A stretch of DNA of 64,000 nucleotides from Aminobacter sp039907765 (GTDB lineage: Bacteria > Pseudomonadota > Alphaproteobacteria > Rhizobiales > Rhizobiaceae). Within the stretch, counting starts at the first letter, position 1. Every line of letters starts with the position of its first letter. The translations under genes were made by a program, and so were the position numbers. Shown in pieces: positions 44,934-54,363 of the stretch. The notes beneath the pieces are model-generated. The model saw nothing but the letters and a program-made list of their open reading frames with translations, searched no databases and was not told the DNA's origin. The stretch lies in the NCBI RefSeq assembly GCF_039907765.1, contig NZ_JARDJI010000024.1:3645-67644 (forward strand), given 5' to 3'.

Positions 44934-47417
44934 ATGAATGAACATCACCAGCACCACGGACATTCCTCGAAAGGCACCGAAGCGGCGCAAGATGTGATTC
45001 GTGATCCGGTCTGCGGCATGGTCGTCGACCCGGCCGCCGGCAAGCCGACGCTCGAGCGCGAGGGCCACCTGTTCCACTTCTGCAGCGCCGGCTGCCGCGA
45101 CAAGTTCGCCAAGGAGCCGGAAAAATACATCAGCGCCACCGATCCCGTCTGCGGCATGGGCGTCGACCGCTCCAGCGCCAGGCATTTCCTCAAGCACGAG
45201 GGTTCCAGCTTCTATTTCTGCTCGCCGGCCTGCGAGGGCAAGTTCAAGGCCGAGCCGGCCAGATATCTCGGCGGCAAGCCCGCGGCGCAGGCCGTGCCCA
45301 CGGGCACGCAGTACACCTGCCCGATGCACCCCCAGATCATCCGCGACAAGCCGGGTTCCTGCCCGATCTGCGGCATGGGGCTCGAACCGATGATGCCCAC
45401 CGGCGAGGAGGGGCCCAGCCCCGAGCTGGTCGATTTCACCCGCCGCTTCTGGATCAGCGCGGCGCTGTCGATCCCGCTGGTCATCGTCGTCATGGGGGCG
45501 ATGGTCGGCCTGCCCGTCCGCGAGTGGATCGGCGAGCGGGTCACCGCCTGGCTGGAGCTCGTGCTCGCCACCCCCGTGGTGCTGTGGGCGGCGCTGCCGT
45601 TCTTCGAGCGCGGCCTCGATTCGTTCCGCAACCGCAGTCCCAACATGTGGACGCTGATCTCGCTCGGCGTCGGCGCGGCCTACGCCTACAGCGTCGTCGC
45701 CACGCTCTTCCCCGGCCTGTTCCCGGATCAGTTTCGCACCCATGGCGGCTCGGTCCCTGTCTATTTCGAGGCCGCAAGCGTGATCGTCACGCTGGTCTTC
45801 CTCGGCCAGGTGCTGGAGCTCAGGGCGCGCGAACGCACCGGCTCGGCCATCCGCGCCCTGCTCGACCTCGCGCCCAAGACCGCGCGCCGCATCGCCGATG
45901 ACGGCAGCGAAAGCGAGGTGCCGCTCGAGGAGGTTCTCAGCGGCGACCGCCTGCGTGTCCGCCCCGGCGACAGCATTCCCGTCGACGGCGTCGTGCTCGA
46001 AGGCCGCTCCTCGGTCGACGAATCGATGATCACCGGCGAACCGGTTCCGGTCGAGAAGGTCGAGGGCGAGAAGCTCACCGGCGGCACGCTCAACAAGAAT
46101 GGCTCGCTGATCATGCGCGCCGAGAAGGTCGGCGCCGACACGGTGCTGTCGCAGATCGTCGACATGGTCGCCAAGGCGCAGCGCAGCCGCGCCCCCATCC
46201 AGGGGCTCGCCGACCTCGTGTCGTTCTACTTCGTCCCGACCGTGGTGCTCATCGCCATCGTCTCCTTCATCGTCTGGGCGCTCGTCGGGCCGCAGCCGAG
46301 CATGGTCTTCGCCATCGTCTCGGCGGTGGCGGTGCTGATCATCGCCTGCCCCTGCGCGCTCGGCCTCGCCACGCCGATGTCGATCATGACCGCCACCGGT
46401 CGTGGCGCCCAGGCTGGCGTGCTGATCAAGGACGCAGAGGCGCTCGAGCGCTTCTCCAAGGTGAGCACCCTCATCGTCGACAAGACCGGCACGCTGACCG
46501 AAGGCCGCCCGCAGCTGACCGACGTGGTCGTCGCCGACGGCATGGCCGAGAACGAGCTGCTGGCGCTGGCCGCTGGCCTCGAAAAGGGGTCTGAGCACCC
46601 GCTCGCCGAGGCGATCGTCGACGGCGCCGGCCAGCGCGGCGTCGCCGTGCCGGAGGCCCAGGACTTCGAGTCGGTCACCGGCAAGGGCGTCACCGGCACG
46701 GTGTCGGGCCGCAAGATCGCGCTCGGCAACGCCGCCATGATGACCGATCTCGGCCTCGACATCGCCGGCCTGTCGGCACGTGCCGATGCGCTGCGCGCCG
46801 AGGGCAAGACCGCCATGTTCGTCGCCGTCGACGGCAAGCCCGCCGGGCTTGTGGCCGTCGCCGATCCGATCAAGGCGACCGCGGCCGAGGCCATCCGCAA
46901 CCTGCACGACCTCGGCATGCGCATCATCATGGCGACCGGCGACAACGCCCGCACCGCCAAGGCCGTCGCGCAGAAGCTCGGCATCGACGAGATCCGCGCC
47001 GACATGCTGCCCGAAGGCAAGAAGGCGCTCATCGACGAGCTGCGCGCCAAGGGCGAGGGCGTCGCCATGGCCGGCGACGGCGTCAACGACGCGCCGGCGC
47101 TCGCCGCCGCCGATGTCGGCATCGCCATGGGCACCGGCGCCGACGTCGCCATGGAGAGCGCCGGCATCACGCTGGTCAAGGGCGACCTGACCGGCATCGT
47201 CCGGGCGCGGCGCCTGGCCCAGGGCACGCTCCGCAACATCAAGGAGAACCTGTTCTTCGCCTTCATCTACAACGTGCTCGGCGTGCCGATCGCCGCCGGC
47301 GTGCTCTACCCCATCACCGGCACGCTTCTGTCGCCGATGATCGCCGCCGCCGCGATGGCCCTTTCGTCCGTCTCGGTCATCGGCAATTCGCTGCGGCTGC
47401 GCAGTCTGAAGCTGTGA
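44934..47417 (+). CDS. copA: Copper-translocating P-type ATPase with two YHS domains
   Basis: An 827-residue P1B-ATPase exporting Cu(I) to the periplasm. The N-terminus is His-rich (EHHQHHGH). Two YHS-type domains follow (RDPVCGMVVDP...FHFCSAGCRDKF and TDPVCGMGVDR...FYFCSPACEGKF), then a heavy-metal-binding segment YTCPMHPQIIRDKPGSCPICGMGLEP in place of an HMA domain. The transporter core has the CPC motif IACPCALGLATP, phospho-Asp in DKTGTLTEG, actuator TGEPVPVEK, HP in GSEHPLAEAI and MAGDGVNDAPAL. ATG 44934 is chosen over GTG 44922, which is too close to the GGAG. It sits behind a CueR-type promoter and heads a copper operon with the DUF305 gene. Confidence 0.93.
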   Translation: MNEHHQHHGHSSKGTEAAQDVIRDPVCGMVVDPAAGKPTLEREGHLFHFCSAGCRDKFAKEPEKYISATDPVCGMGVDRSSARHFLKHEGSSFYFCSPACEGKFKAEPARYLGGKPAAQAVPTGTQYTCPMHPQIIRDKPGSCPICGMGLEPMMPTGEEGPSPELVDFTRRFWISAALSIPLVIVVMGAMVGLPVREWIGERVTAWLELVLATPVVLWAALPFFERGLDSFRNRSPNMWTLISLGVGAAYAYSVVATLFPGLFPDQFRTHGGSVPVYFEAASVIVTLVFLGQVLELRARERTGSAIRALLDLAPKTARRIADDGSESEVPLEEVLSGDRLRVRPGDSIPVDGVVLEGRSSVDESMITGEPVPVEKVEGEKLTGGTLNKNGSLIMRAEKVGADTVLSQIVDMVAKAQRSRAPIQGLADLVSFYFVPTVVLIAIVSFIVWALVGPQPSMVFAIVSAVAVLIIACPCALGLATPMSIMTATGRGAQAGVLIKDAEALERFSKVSTLIVDKTGTLTEGRPQLTDVVVADGMAENELLALAAGLEKGSEHPLAEAIVDGAGQRGVAVPEAQDFESVTGKGVTGTVSGRKIALGNAAMMTDLGLDIAGLSARADALRAEGKTAMFVAVDGKPAGLVAVADPIKATAAEAIRNLHDLGMRIIMATGDNARTAKAVAQKLGIDEIRADMLPEGKKALIDELRAKGEGVAMAGDGVNDAPALAAADVGIAMGTGADVAMESAGITLVKGDLTGIVRARRLAQGTLRNIKENLFFAFIYNVLGVPIAAGVLYPITGTLLSPMIAAAAMALSSVSVIGNSLRLRSLKL

Positions 47418-47469
47418 TGGAGCCTATCCGGCTCCCGGGCGTTTGGACTGGTTCAACGAGGAGACTGTA

Positions 47470-47865
47470 ATGACGTTTGTACGAAAGACCGCGCTTGCCC
47501 TGTCGGCGGCGACGACCGTCGGCCTTGCCGCGATCGGCACCGGCTATGCCCAGATGGATCACAGCGGCATGAACATGAGCGGCATGGCCGCACCGGCGGC
47601 GAACGGCGCGGCGACAGAGGCCTACAAGGCGGCCATGGACAAGATGCACGAGACCATGACGTCGATGGAGTACTCGGGCAATGCCGATGTCGACTTCGCC
47701 CGCAGCATGATCCCGCATCACCAGGCCGCCATCGACATGGCCAAGGTCCAGCTGGAGAACGGCAAGAACCCGGAGATGCGCAAGCTCGCCGAGGAGGTCA
47801 TCGCCGCCCAGGAAGCCGAGATCAAGCGCATGGAGGCCTGGCTTCAGGCCAATCCGCCCATGTAA
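47470..47865 (+). CDS. Exported DUF305 copper-associated protein
   Basis: A 131-residue protein. ATG 47470 follows GAGGAG. A signal peptide ends about TGYAQ, followed by a Met/His-rich stretch (MDHSGMNMSGM). The DUF305 core has MHETMTSMEYSGNADVDFARSMIPHHQAAIDMAKVQLENGKNPEMRKLAEEVIAAQEAEIKRMEAWL, with the conserved MIPHHQ. DUF305 proteins such as CopM bind copper in the periplasm through His and Met. The gene is 52 bp after copA and probably cotranscribed. Confidence 0.88.
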   Translation: MTFVRKTALALSAATTVGLAAIGTGYAQMDHSGMNMSGMAAPAANGAATEAYKAAMDKMHETMTSMEYSGNADVDFARSMIPHHQAAIDMAKVQLENGKNPEMRKLAEEVIAAQEAEIKRMEAWLQANPPM

Positions 47866-47899
47866 GCTGGGCGGGATCGACCCAGGAAAGGAACCCGTC

Positions 47900-48739
47900 A
47901 TGCCCATTGCCACCACCACGCTTCCTTCCGGCGAGTTGGTGCCGGTGCTCGGCCAGGGCACGTGGATGATGGGCGAGGACCGGCGCAGGGCGGCCGACGA
48001 AGTGGCCGCCCTGAAGCTCGGCATCGATCTCGGCATGACCCTGATCGACACCGCTGAGATGTATGGCGACGGCGGCTCCGAGGAGATCGTGGCCGAGGCT
48101 ATCGCCGGCCGCCGCGAAAAGCTCTTCCTGGTCGGCAAGGTGCTGCCGAGCAATGCCTCGCGCAGCGGCGTGCTGCGCGCCTGCGAGGCCAGCCTGAAGC
48201 GCCTGCGTACCGACCGCATCGATCTCTACCTGCTGCATTGGCGCGGCGGCGTGCCGCTCGCCGAGACGGTCGCCGCCTTCGAGGAGCTGCGCCGGGCGGG
48301 CAAGATCCGCCACTGGGGCGTGAGCAACTTCGACACCGAGGACATGAAGGAGCTCGAACGGCTCCAGGGCGGGCGCAACGCCCAGGCCAACCAGGTCCTC
48401 TACAACCTCACGCGGCGCGGCATCGAGTTCGACCTGCTGCCCTGGTGCCGCGGACGCGGCATGCCGGTCATGGCCTATTCGCCGGTGGAGCAGGGCGAGC
48501 TGGCGAGCGACCGGGGCTTGCGCGGCATCGCCGCCCGCCACGGCGTCACCCCGGCGCAGGTCGCGCTCGCCTGGGTGCTGGCCCAGGACGGCGTCATCGC
48601 CATCCCCAAGGCGAGCCGCCTCGAACACGTCCGCCAGAACGCCGCTGCGCGCGACATCCAGCTGCTGCCCGAGGATTTCGCCGAGCTCGACGGGCTCTTT
48701 GCGCCGCCGGTGCGCAAGCGGCCGCTGGAGATGATCTGA
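47900..48739 (+). CDS. Aldo/keto reductase
   Basis: A 279-residue NADPH-dependent AKR with a (beta/alpha)8 barrel. The catalytic Asp and Tyr are in LIDTAEMYGDGGSEEI; Lys is in LVGKVLPSNASR and His in YLLHWRGG. The C-terminal cofactor motif is VIAIPKASRLEHVRQNAAA. It reduces aldehydes or ketones; a detoxification role is possible but not shown. It starts 34 bp after the DUF305 stop with GGAAAGGA before the ATG, so it may be read with the copper genes. Confidence 0.88.
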   Translation: MPIATTTLPSGELVPVLGQGTWMMGEDRRRAADEVAALKLGIDLGMTLIDTAEMYGDGGSEEIVAEAIAGRREKLFLVGKVLPSNASRSGVLRACEASLKRLRTDRIDLYLLHWRGGVPLAETVAAFEELRRAGKIRHWGVSNFDTEDMKELERLQGGRNAQANQVLYNLTRRGIEFDLLPWCRGRGMPVMAYSPVEQGELASDRGLRGIAARHGVTPAQVALAWVLAQDGVIAIPKASRLEHVRQNAAARDIQLLPEDFAELDGLFAPPVRKRPLEMI

Positions 48740-48752
48740 CCGCCAGCCCTTC

Positions 48753-51221
48753 TCAGCTCGCCAGCGCCAGGTCCGGTCCCCCGGCATCTAGCATGGCCAG
48801 GCGTGGCGCGATCCCGACATAGCGGTCGCCGAAGGGGCGCGGCGGCGCGATGCCGAAGCCCTGGCCGTAGTCGATGCCGATGCCGCGCAGGGCGGCGGCG
48901 ATGTCGTCGTTCTCGACGAACTCGGCGATCGTGCGCTTGCCGGTCACCTCGCCGATGTGGTGGATCATCTCCACCATGGCGCGGTCGATGCGGTCGTCCA
49001 GCATGTCCTTGACGAAGCCGCCGTCGATCTTGAGATAGTCCACCGGCAGCGCCTTGAGGTAGCTGAAGGAGGACATGCCCGAGCCGAAATCGTCGAGCGA
49101 GAAGCGGCAGCCATGCGCCTGCAGCGCCCTGATGAAGCGGGCCGCCGCGTCGAGGTCGGCAATGGCGCTGGTTTCGGTGATCTCGAAGCAGATCGTCGAC
49201 GGCGCGACCCCGCTGCGCTGGAACTGCTCGAGCGTGTAGCCGACGAAGCTTTCGTCGCCGAAGCTCGCGCCCGACAGATTGATGGCGCAGGTGGCGATCG
49301 GGTCGGAATCGCCGGCCCTGGCCTGGGCGGCCAGCGTGTCCAGCGCCGAGCGCACCACCCAGCGGTCGATCAGCGGCATCAGGCCGTAGCGCTCGGCCGC
49401 CGGAATGAAGGCGCCGGGCGGCACTACGGCGCCGTCGGCGTCGACGAGGCGGACCAGCAGCTCGACATGCGCGCCGGCCTCCGCGCGTCCGGGATCGAGC
49501 GGCACGATCTCCTGGGCGTGGAGGCGGAAGCGGTTCTGCTCCAGCGCCTCGCGCAGCCGCTGCACCCAGGCCATCTCGCCTAGCCGGTGCTCGAGTTCGG
49601 GGTCGCCGATCTCGCGGAACTGCACCTGGTTGCGGCCGTTGTCCTTGGCCAGGTAGCAGGCGACGTCGACGCTGCGCAGGATCTCCTCCAGCGACAAGGT
49701 CGCGTCCGAAAGCCCGACGACGCCGATGCTGGCGCTGGAATTGAAGGTGCGGCCATCCCACCCGAAATGCAGCTCCTCCACGGCGCGGCGCAGCCGCTCG
49801 GCCGCCGCCGTCGCCGGCTCTCTCGGGCAGTTCTCCATCAATATTCCGAATTCGTCGCCGCCCAGCCGGGCCAGAAGGTCGCCGTGCCGCAGCTGTTGTC
49901 CGAGCACGGTGGCGATCTTGCGCAGGAACTCGTCGCCAGCCGCATGCCCGCAGGTGTCGTTGACGACCTTGAACTGGTCGAGGTCGAGATACATCAGCGC
50001 ATGCACCGCCGGCCGCCTGGCAAGGCCGGCGAGCGACGCCTTGAGCCGCGTTTCGAACTCGCGCCGATTGGCGAGGCCGGTCAGCATGTCGTGCGTCGCC
50101 TGCCACGACAGCCGCGCCAGGAATTCCTGCTCCTTGGTCCGGTCGTGGAAGACCAGCACGGCGCCTGTGACCTTCTGCCCGACATAGAGCGGCGACGCCG
50201 CGAGCGACACGGCCACCGTCGACCGGTCGGGCCGCACCAGCTGCTGCGGCACGCCGCTGCCGTCGTAGGGCTCGCCCGCCAGCACGCGCTCGATCAGCCC
50301 CTCTTCCTCCTCGCCGGTCTCTTCCCGAACCAGCTTGAACAGGCGACCGAGCGGCGCGCCCCGCGCCGCGTCGCCACGCCAGCCGAGCAGCGTCTCCGCC
50401 GCATGGTTCATGTAGTCGAGACGGCCCGCGGCGTCGGTCGAAATCACCGCCTGGCCGATCGAGCCGAGCGTGATCTGCGCCCGCTCGCGCTCCGCGTTCA
50501 GCGCGCTTTCGAAGGCCTCGCGCTGCTCGAGCAGCCTGCCGGTGCGCCGCGTGGCGAGCAGGATCAACAGGCTGGCCGTCAGCGCGTTGACGCCGAGCAG
50601 CAGGCCGGCGATGGCGCGCGAGCCGCGCCCGAGCGACTGCGAGAATGCGTCGGCCAGCGGCGTCGTCTCATCGTTGAGGCGGTGGATTTTGAGCTTCCAG
50701 TCGGCGCTCCGGGCGGGCGAGACCTGTCCGGCGGCGAAATCGGCGTGGATGGCTTCGCCGAGCGCTGCGATCTCCTGGATCTTGGGATCGGCATCGACCC
50801 AGCGCTGCACGGCGTTAGACAGGTAGCTCACGTTCCGGAAGTTGAGGAACAGCCAGATCAGCGCGGGAATGTCGTCCGGGTGGTTGCCGGCGCGCCGGAA
50901 GCCGTCGACGGCGGCGCCGTAATCGCGGTCCGCCCGCTCCATGGCGCGCCGCGCCTCGCGGTCGGCGAGCGGCACGGCGATCGCCTGCCGGAAGTGGTCG
51001 AAATAGTCCTGGTCGCCGGTGTCGGCATAGAGCGTCAGGTAGTAGATGGCGTCGCGCTGGCCCTTCGACCACGCGCTTTCTCCCGCCACATAGGCGCGGA
51101 CCGCCGACAGCATGTAGAGGCTGGCGCCGGCGATGATCGTCTGGACGAGCACGACGACGATGAAGGGCCAGAGCAGCCCGAAGAGCCTGAACCTGGATCT
51201 GGTGTCGTTCTTCGTGTTCAC
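48753..51221 (-). CDS. Membrane GGDEF-EAL protein (c-di-GMP cyclase/phosphodiesterase)
   Basis: About 822 residues. A first transmembrane helix (LFGLLWPFIVVVLVQTIIAGASLYML), a periplasmic sensor of about 170 residues, a second helix (AIAGLLLGVNALTASLLILLA), a PAS domain, GGDEF and EAL. The active site GGDEF is intact, with an RxxD inhibitory site (RHGD) five residues before it. The EAL motif reads ELL, but NLSG, EITET, LDDFGSGMSSFSYL, LKIDGGFVKD and the GYGQG-like Gln region are kept, so phosphodiesterase activity is likely. The start is uncertain: GTG 51221 is chosen; TTG 51278 is another option. Confidence 0.87.
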   Translation of the reverse strand: MNTKNDTRSRFRLFGLLWPFIVVVLVQTIIAGASLYMLSAVRAYVAGESAWSKGQRDAIYYLTLYADTGDQDYFDHFRQAIAVPLADREARRAMERADRDYGAAVDGFRRAGNHPDDIPALIWLFLNFRNVSYLSNAVQRWVDADPKIQEIAALGEAIHADFAAGQVSPARSADWKLKIHRLNDETTPLADAFSQSLGRGSRAIAGLLLGVNALTASLLILLATRRTGRLLEQREAFESALNAERERAQITLGSIGQAVISTDAAGRLDYMNHAAETLLGWRGDAARGAPLGRLFKLVREETGEEEEGLIERVLAGEPYDGSGVPQQLVRPDRSTVAVSLAASPLYVGQKVTGAVLVFHDRTKEQEFLARLSWQATHDMLTGLANRREFETRLKASLAGLARRPAVHALMYLDLDQFKVVNDTCGHAAGDEFLRKIATVLGQQLRHGDLLARLGGDEFGILMENCPREPATAAAERLRRAVEELHFGWDGRTFNSSASIGVVGLSDATLSLEEILRSVDVACYLAKDNGRNQVQFREIGDPELEHRLGEMAWVQRLREALEQNRFRLHAQEIVPLDPGRAEAGAHVELLVRLVDADGAVVPPGAFIPAAERYGLMPLIDRWVVRSALDTLAAQARAGDSDPIATCAINLSGASFGDESFVGYTLEQFQRSGVAPSTICFEITETSAIADLDAAARFIRALQAHGCRFSLDDFGSGMSSFSYLKALPVDYLKIDGGFVKDMLDDRIDRAMVEMIHHIGEVTGKRTIAEFVENDDIAAALRGIGIDYGQGFGIAPPRPFGDRYVGIAPRLAMLDAGGPDLALAS

Positions 51222-51493
51222 ATGTACTGCGAAACGAACTCGCCCCCCGGCCTCTCGTTTCCGCACTTCTTGCGGCAATACATGCAGTTGCTACGTGAAC
51301 AGGCTTTAAGATTCCCTTCACGGAAAGTTTCGAGTTGCTGCTGCCGTGCCGAATTCTACCCGCATCATCGGCTGGACCCGTCGACGCGACTTCCGTCCTG
51401 TGCGACGGTCCGGCCTCGGCAACAAGCGCCCGGCGTGCCGGCGGAGAAGAGCATGCGAATGTTGGTGGTCGCTGTGGATGGGGGCATCGGCTG

Positions 51494-52096
51494 ATGGCGC
51501 CGGTCAGGGTCGATCCCGAAAAGGTCCGCGAGTTCCGCGACGCCGCGAGCTTCTACCAATGGCTCGGCGCCAACCACGACAAGGCCGACGAGGTCTGGAT
51601 CAAGGTCCACAAGGTCGCCTCCGGCCTGCCGTCGATCACGCCCAGGGAGGCCATCGACGTGGTGCTGTGCTGGGGCTGGATCGACGGCATCCGCAAGCCG
51701 CTGGACGAGACGAGCTTCCTGCAGCGCTATTCGCCGCGCGGCCGCAAGAGCGTGTGGAGCCAGATCAACGTCGACAACGTCGCCCGCCTGGTCGCGGAGG
51801 GCCGCATGACCGCGCACGGCCTCGCCCAGGTCGATGCGGCCAAGGCCGACGGCCGCTGGGACCGCGCCTACAAGTCAGGCAAGGACATGAAGATCCCCGA
51901 CGACCTCCAGGCCGCCATCGATGCCGAGCCGGAGGCCAAAGCGATGCTCGGCAGGCTCAGCGAGCAGAACCGCTTCGCCCTCGCCTTCCGCGTCCACAAC
52001 ATGAAGACGGAAGCCGGCCGCAGGAACAAGATCGCGACCTTCGTCGACATGCTGAAGCGCGGCGAGACCATCTATCCGCAGAAGCCGAAGCCGTGA
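51494..52096 (+). CDS. YdeI/OmpD-associated (OmdA) family protein
   Basis: A 200-residue protein. The N-terminal part (FRDAASFYQWLGANHDKADEVWIKVHKVASGLPSITPREAIDVVLCWGWIDGIRKPLDETSFLQRYSPRGRKSVWSQINVDNVARL) is characteristic of the YdeI family. The C-terminal EQNRFALAFRVHNMKTEAGRRNKIATFVDMLKRGETIYPQ is its usual end. The family is described as bacteriocin-protection or OmpD-associated, with no defined biochemistry. It stands alone between the GGDEF-EAL gene and a LysR gene. Confidence 0.85.
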   Translation: MAPVRVDPEKVREFRDAASFYQWLGANHDKADEVWIKVHKVASGLPSITPREAIDVVLCWGWIDGIRKPLDETSFLQRYSPRGRKSVWSQINVDNVARLVAEGRMTAHGLAQVDAAKADGRWDRAYKSGKDMKIPDDLQAAIDAEPEAKAMLGRLSEQNRFALAFRVHNMKTEAGRRNKIATFVDMLKRGETIYPQKPKP

Positions 52097-52114
52097 CCGG
52101 CCCGCATTTCCGGC

Positions 52115-53008
52115 TCAGGCCGGGTCGGGAAACAGGTTGGCGGCCATGAAATCCACGAAGGCGCGCACCTTCGGCGACAGGTAGCGGCTCGTCGGCCACA
52201 GCACCCTGAACGTGCCGGTCGGCGCGAGGTGGTCGTCGAGCAGCGTTTGCAGCCGGCCGTCCGCGATCTCGGCCGCAACCGCGAAGGGCGGCAGGCAGGC
52301 AATGCCGAAGCCGCATTCGGCGAGGTGGACGAGCGGCTCCAACGTGCTGGCCACATGCGTCGTCGGCAGGTCGAGGCGCAGCTCCCCGCCGTCCCGCAGC
52401 AGCGGCCACGGTTCCAGCTTGCCGGTGCTCGGATAGCGGTGATGCAGGCACCTGTGCTGCACAAGGTCTTCCGGCACCAGCGGTGTTCCCGCCGCCGCCA
52501 GATAGTGCGGCGCGGCCACGATCCGGTGCCGGAACGTGCCGAGCTTGCGGCTCATCAGCCGGGTGTCGCGGACCTCGCCGGTCCTGATCACGGCATCGAA
52601 CCCTTCCTCGATCACGTCCACCAGCCTGTCGGTGAAATCGAGGTCCACCGACACTTCCGGATAGGCCCGCATGAAGGCCGAGATGGCCGGCATCAACAGC
52701 ATCCCGGTCAGCGGCAGGCTGACCCGCAGCAGCCCGCGCGGGGCATTGTACGCGCTCGACAGTTCCGCCTGCACCGCGTCGAGTTCGGCCAGGATGCGCC
52801 GGCACGCGTCGAGGAACACGCCGCCTTCCTGCGTCAGCGCCATGCTGCGCGTCGAGCGATGGAAGAGCCGCACCCCCATGTCCTTTTCCAGGCGGGCCAC
52901 GGCCTTGCCGACCGCCGAACTCGACAGGCCGAGCCTTTGGCCCGCCGCGACGAAGCTGCCGCCCTCGGCCGCCTGCACGAAGACATCGAGCGATCCAAGC
53001 CTGTCCAT
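52115..53008 (-). CDS. LysR-family transcriptional regulator
   Basis: A 297-residue LTTR. The N-terminal winged helix is MDRLGSLDVFVQAAEGGSFVAAGQRLGLSSSAVGKAVARLEKDMGVRLFHRSTRSMALTQEG, and the rest is a periplasmic-binding-like effector domain (LLRVSLPLTGMLLMPAISAFMRAYPEVSVDLDF...). ATG 53008 matches the family start; the frame opens 51 bp upstream. It belongs to the branch that often regulates a divergent oxidoreductase or monooxygenase, here the gene at 53136. Confidence 0.9.
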   Translation of the reverse strand: MDRLGSLDVFVQAAEGGSFVAAGQRLGLSSSAVGKAVARLEKDMGVRLFHRSTRSMALTQEGGVFLDACRRILAELDAVQAELSSAYNAPRGLLRVSLPLTGMLLMPAISAFMRAYPEVSVDLDFTDRLVDVIEEGFDAVIRTGEVRDTRLMSRKLGTFRHRIVAAPHYLAAAGTPLVPEDLVQHRCLHHRYPSTGKLEPWPLLRDGGELRLDLPTTHVASTLEPLVHLAECGFGIACLPPFAVAAEIADGRLQTLLDDHLAPTGTFRVLWPTSRYLSPKVRAFVDFMAANLFPDPA

Positions 53009-53135
53009 GCTGCCTCGATTGCGGAAAAAATTGCCGGTCTGTAGCGAATACCGGACCATTTATCCGATATCCTTGCCCCGATATCCAGTCGTCGTGCGGC
53101 AGGCAAGCCGCTTCCCAGCGACACAGGAGTCAAAG

Positions 53136-53489
53136 TTGGACAAGAAATTCGCAGCCGGCTTCACCGACAAGCCGCGGCCGACCACCTTCGTCGTCAATGT
53201 CATCCACGCCCATCCCGGCCGGCAGGAGGAAGCGTTCCGGCTGATCCAGGACGTCGTGCACTACGTGGCCGAGCGCAAGGAAGGCTTCCTCTGGAGCAAT
53301 CTCGCCAGGAGCACCGACGGCAAGACGGTGGTCAACATCGAGGCCATCCAGGGAGCGGGCAATGTCGACGAGTTCTTCTCCGATCCGGCCTTTGTCGAGA
53401 AGTTCCGCAAGCTCGACACCGTCTCGTCGAGCGAATTCCACGTCTACACCGTGGACGACCTGGTGATGCCGAAGCGCGCGGACAGGTAA
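53136..53489 (+). CDS. Antibiotic biosynthesis monooxygenase (YgiN-like) domain protein
   Basis: A 117-residue ferredoxin-like-fold protein of the ABM family. TTG 53136 is the best start because AGGAGT lies 5 bp before it. The core TFVVNVIHAHPGRQEEAFRLIQDVVHYVAERKEGFLWSNLARSTDGKTVVNIEAIQGAGNVDEFFSDPAFVEKFRKL is family-typical. These dimeric enzymes act on quinones or polyketides, or degrade haem. The gap of about 127 bp to the divergent LysR gene carries GATATCC twice, a possible LysR site. Confidence 0.8.
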   Translation: MDKKFAAGFTDKPRPTTFVVNVIHAHPGRQEEAFRLIQDVVHYVAERKEGFLWSNLARSTDGKTVVNIEAIQGAGNVDEFFSDPAFVEKFRKLDTVSSSEFHVYTVDDLVMPKRADR

Positions 53490-54363
53490 ACGCCTAGGCT
53501 CGCGACGATGGCGTGCCCGGCAGGGGTTCTGCCGCGCCGGGCACCGGCACTTCATTGCGGCGGCCTCAGATGGCTGGGGTCGGCCGTGTCAGGGCTGGAC
53601 GCGTCTCACGCCCTGTAGAGCCTCAGCGGCTTGGTCGCCTCGCGCCGAAGGGTGCCGGCCCCGACACGATCGACGCGACCACCCGGTTGTCCTCGACGTT
53701 TCCATTGCGCACCAGCTTGCGCACGAAGCCGTCGACCGTGTCGAATGTCGAGATCTCCAGCACATCCGACCCCAGCCGGAACCGGTCCTTGCCGATCGTG
53801 GGCAGCACCACGCCCCGGTCGCGCATCATCTCGCCCGGCATCAGCGGCATGAAGCTGTTCGCCTTGAAGGCGATCGCCAGGATCTCGTCGCCGGCGGCAT
53901 AGTCATGGGTAACAGTCGAGGTGGTCAGCCCGGTGCGCAGCACGGTGGTCGTATCCGCGTTCCTGAAAATGACCACGTCCCAGCCCAGGCTGCATCTTCA
54001 TCGAGCCGCCAGCCGCAAACCGCGTCCGCGTCACCGACTCGACAAACGGCGACGACCACCCCTCCAGTGTCACGACCTCATGCACTTTCGCTGCCGCCCT
54101 TCTCGCGACGACAGTGTCGCCGGAGTTGAGGGGGGAGGCAAGGGTGGGCGGGTAAGAGGGGTGGGAGGTGCGCCCGAGCGGCGTAGGAACTCGGCAGCTG
54201 AGCGCGTAAACACTGTCGCAAAGGGGCGCATTGTCGCACATCGTGGAGATAAGCCTGCTAGACGCCGCTGCGCAAAGCTGCCGATCCAGATCGCGACCTA
54301 TGATCGTGCCGCGCGATTAACGATCAGCCCATGATCTTCCAAGAAGTATGTAAAATTGAGGCA
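53490..54363. other. 874-bp stretch without an intact gene
   Basis: Apart from a probable broken minus-strand gene (53623-54130), no convincing coding sequence is seen. The composition shifts here from GC-rich to clearly more AT-rich from about 54250 onward, marking the left edge of an accessory patch. Confidence 0.6.
53623..54130 (-). pseudogene. Frameshifted hypothetical gene
   Basis: Two minus-strand reading frames join into one plausible protein if a frameshift near 53985 is allowed. The first part reads LNSGDTVVARRAAAKVHEVVTLEGWSSPFVESVTRTRFAAGGSMKMQ. The second reads SLGWDVVIFRNADTTTVLRTGLTTSTVTHDYAAGDEILAIAF and runs to the stop at 53623. The 5' start is not identified. I do not recognise the family. 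It may be a decayed gene at the edge of the accessory patch; a sequencing error at the shift is also possible. Confidence 0.4.

Noticed and set aside
53623..54130. Prophage remnant
   Set aside because: The broken gene is unrecognised and there are no integrase, capsid, tail or lysis genes, nor an att site, nearby.
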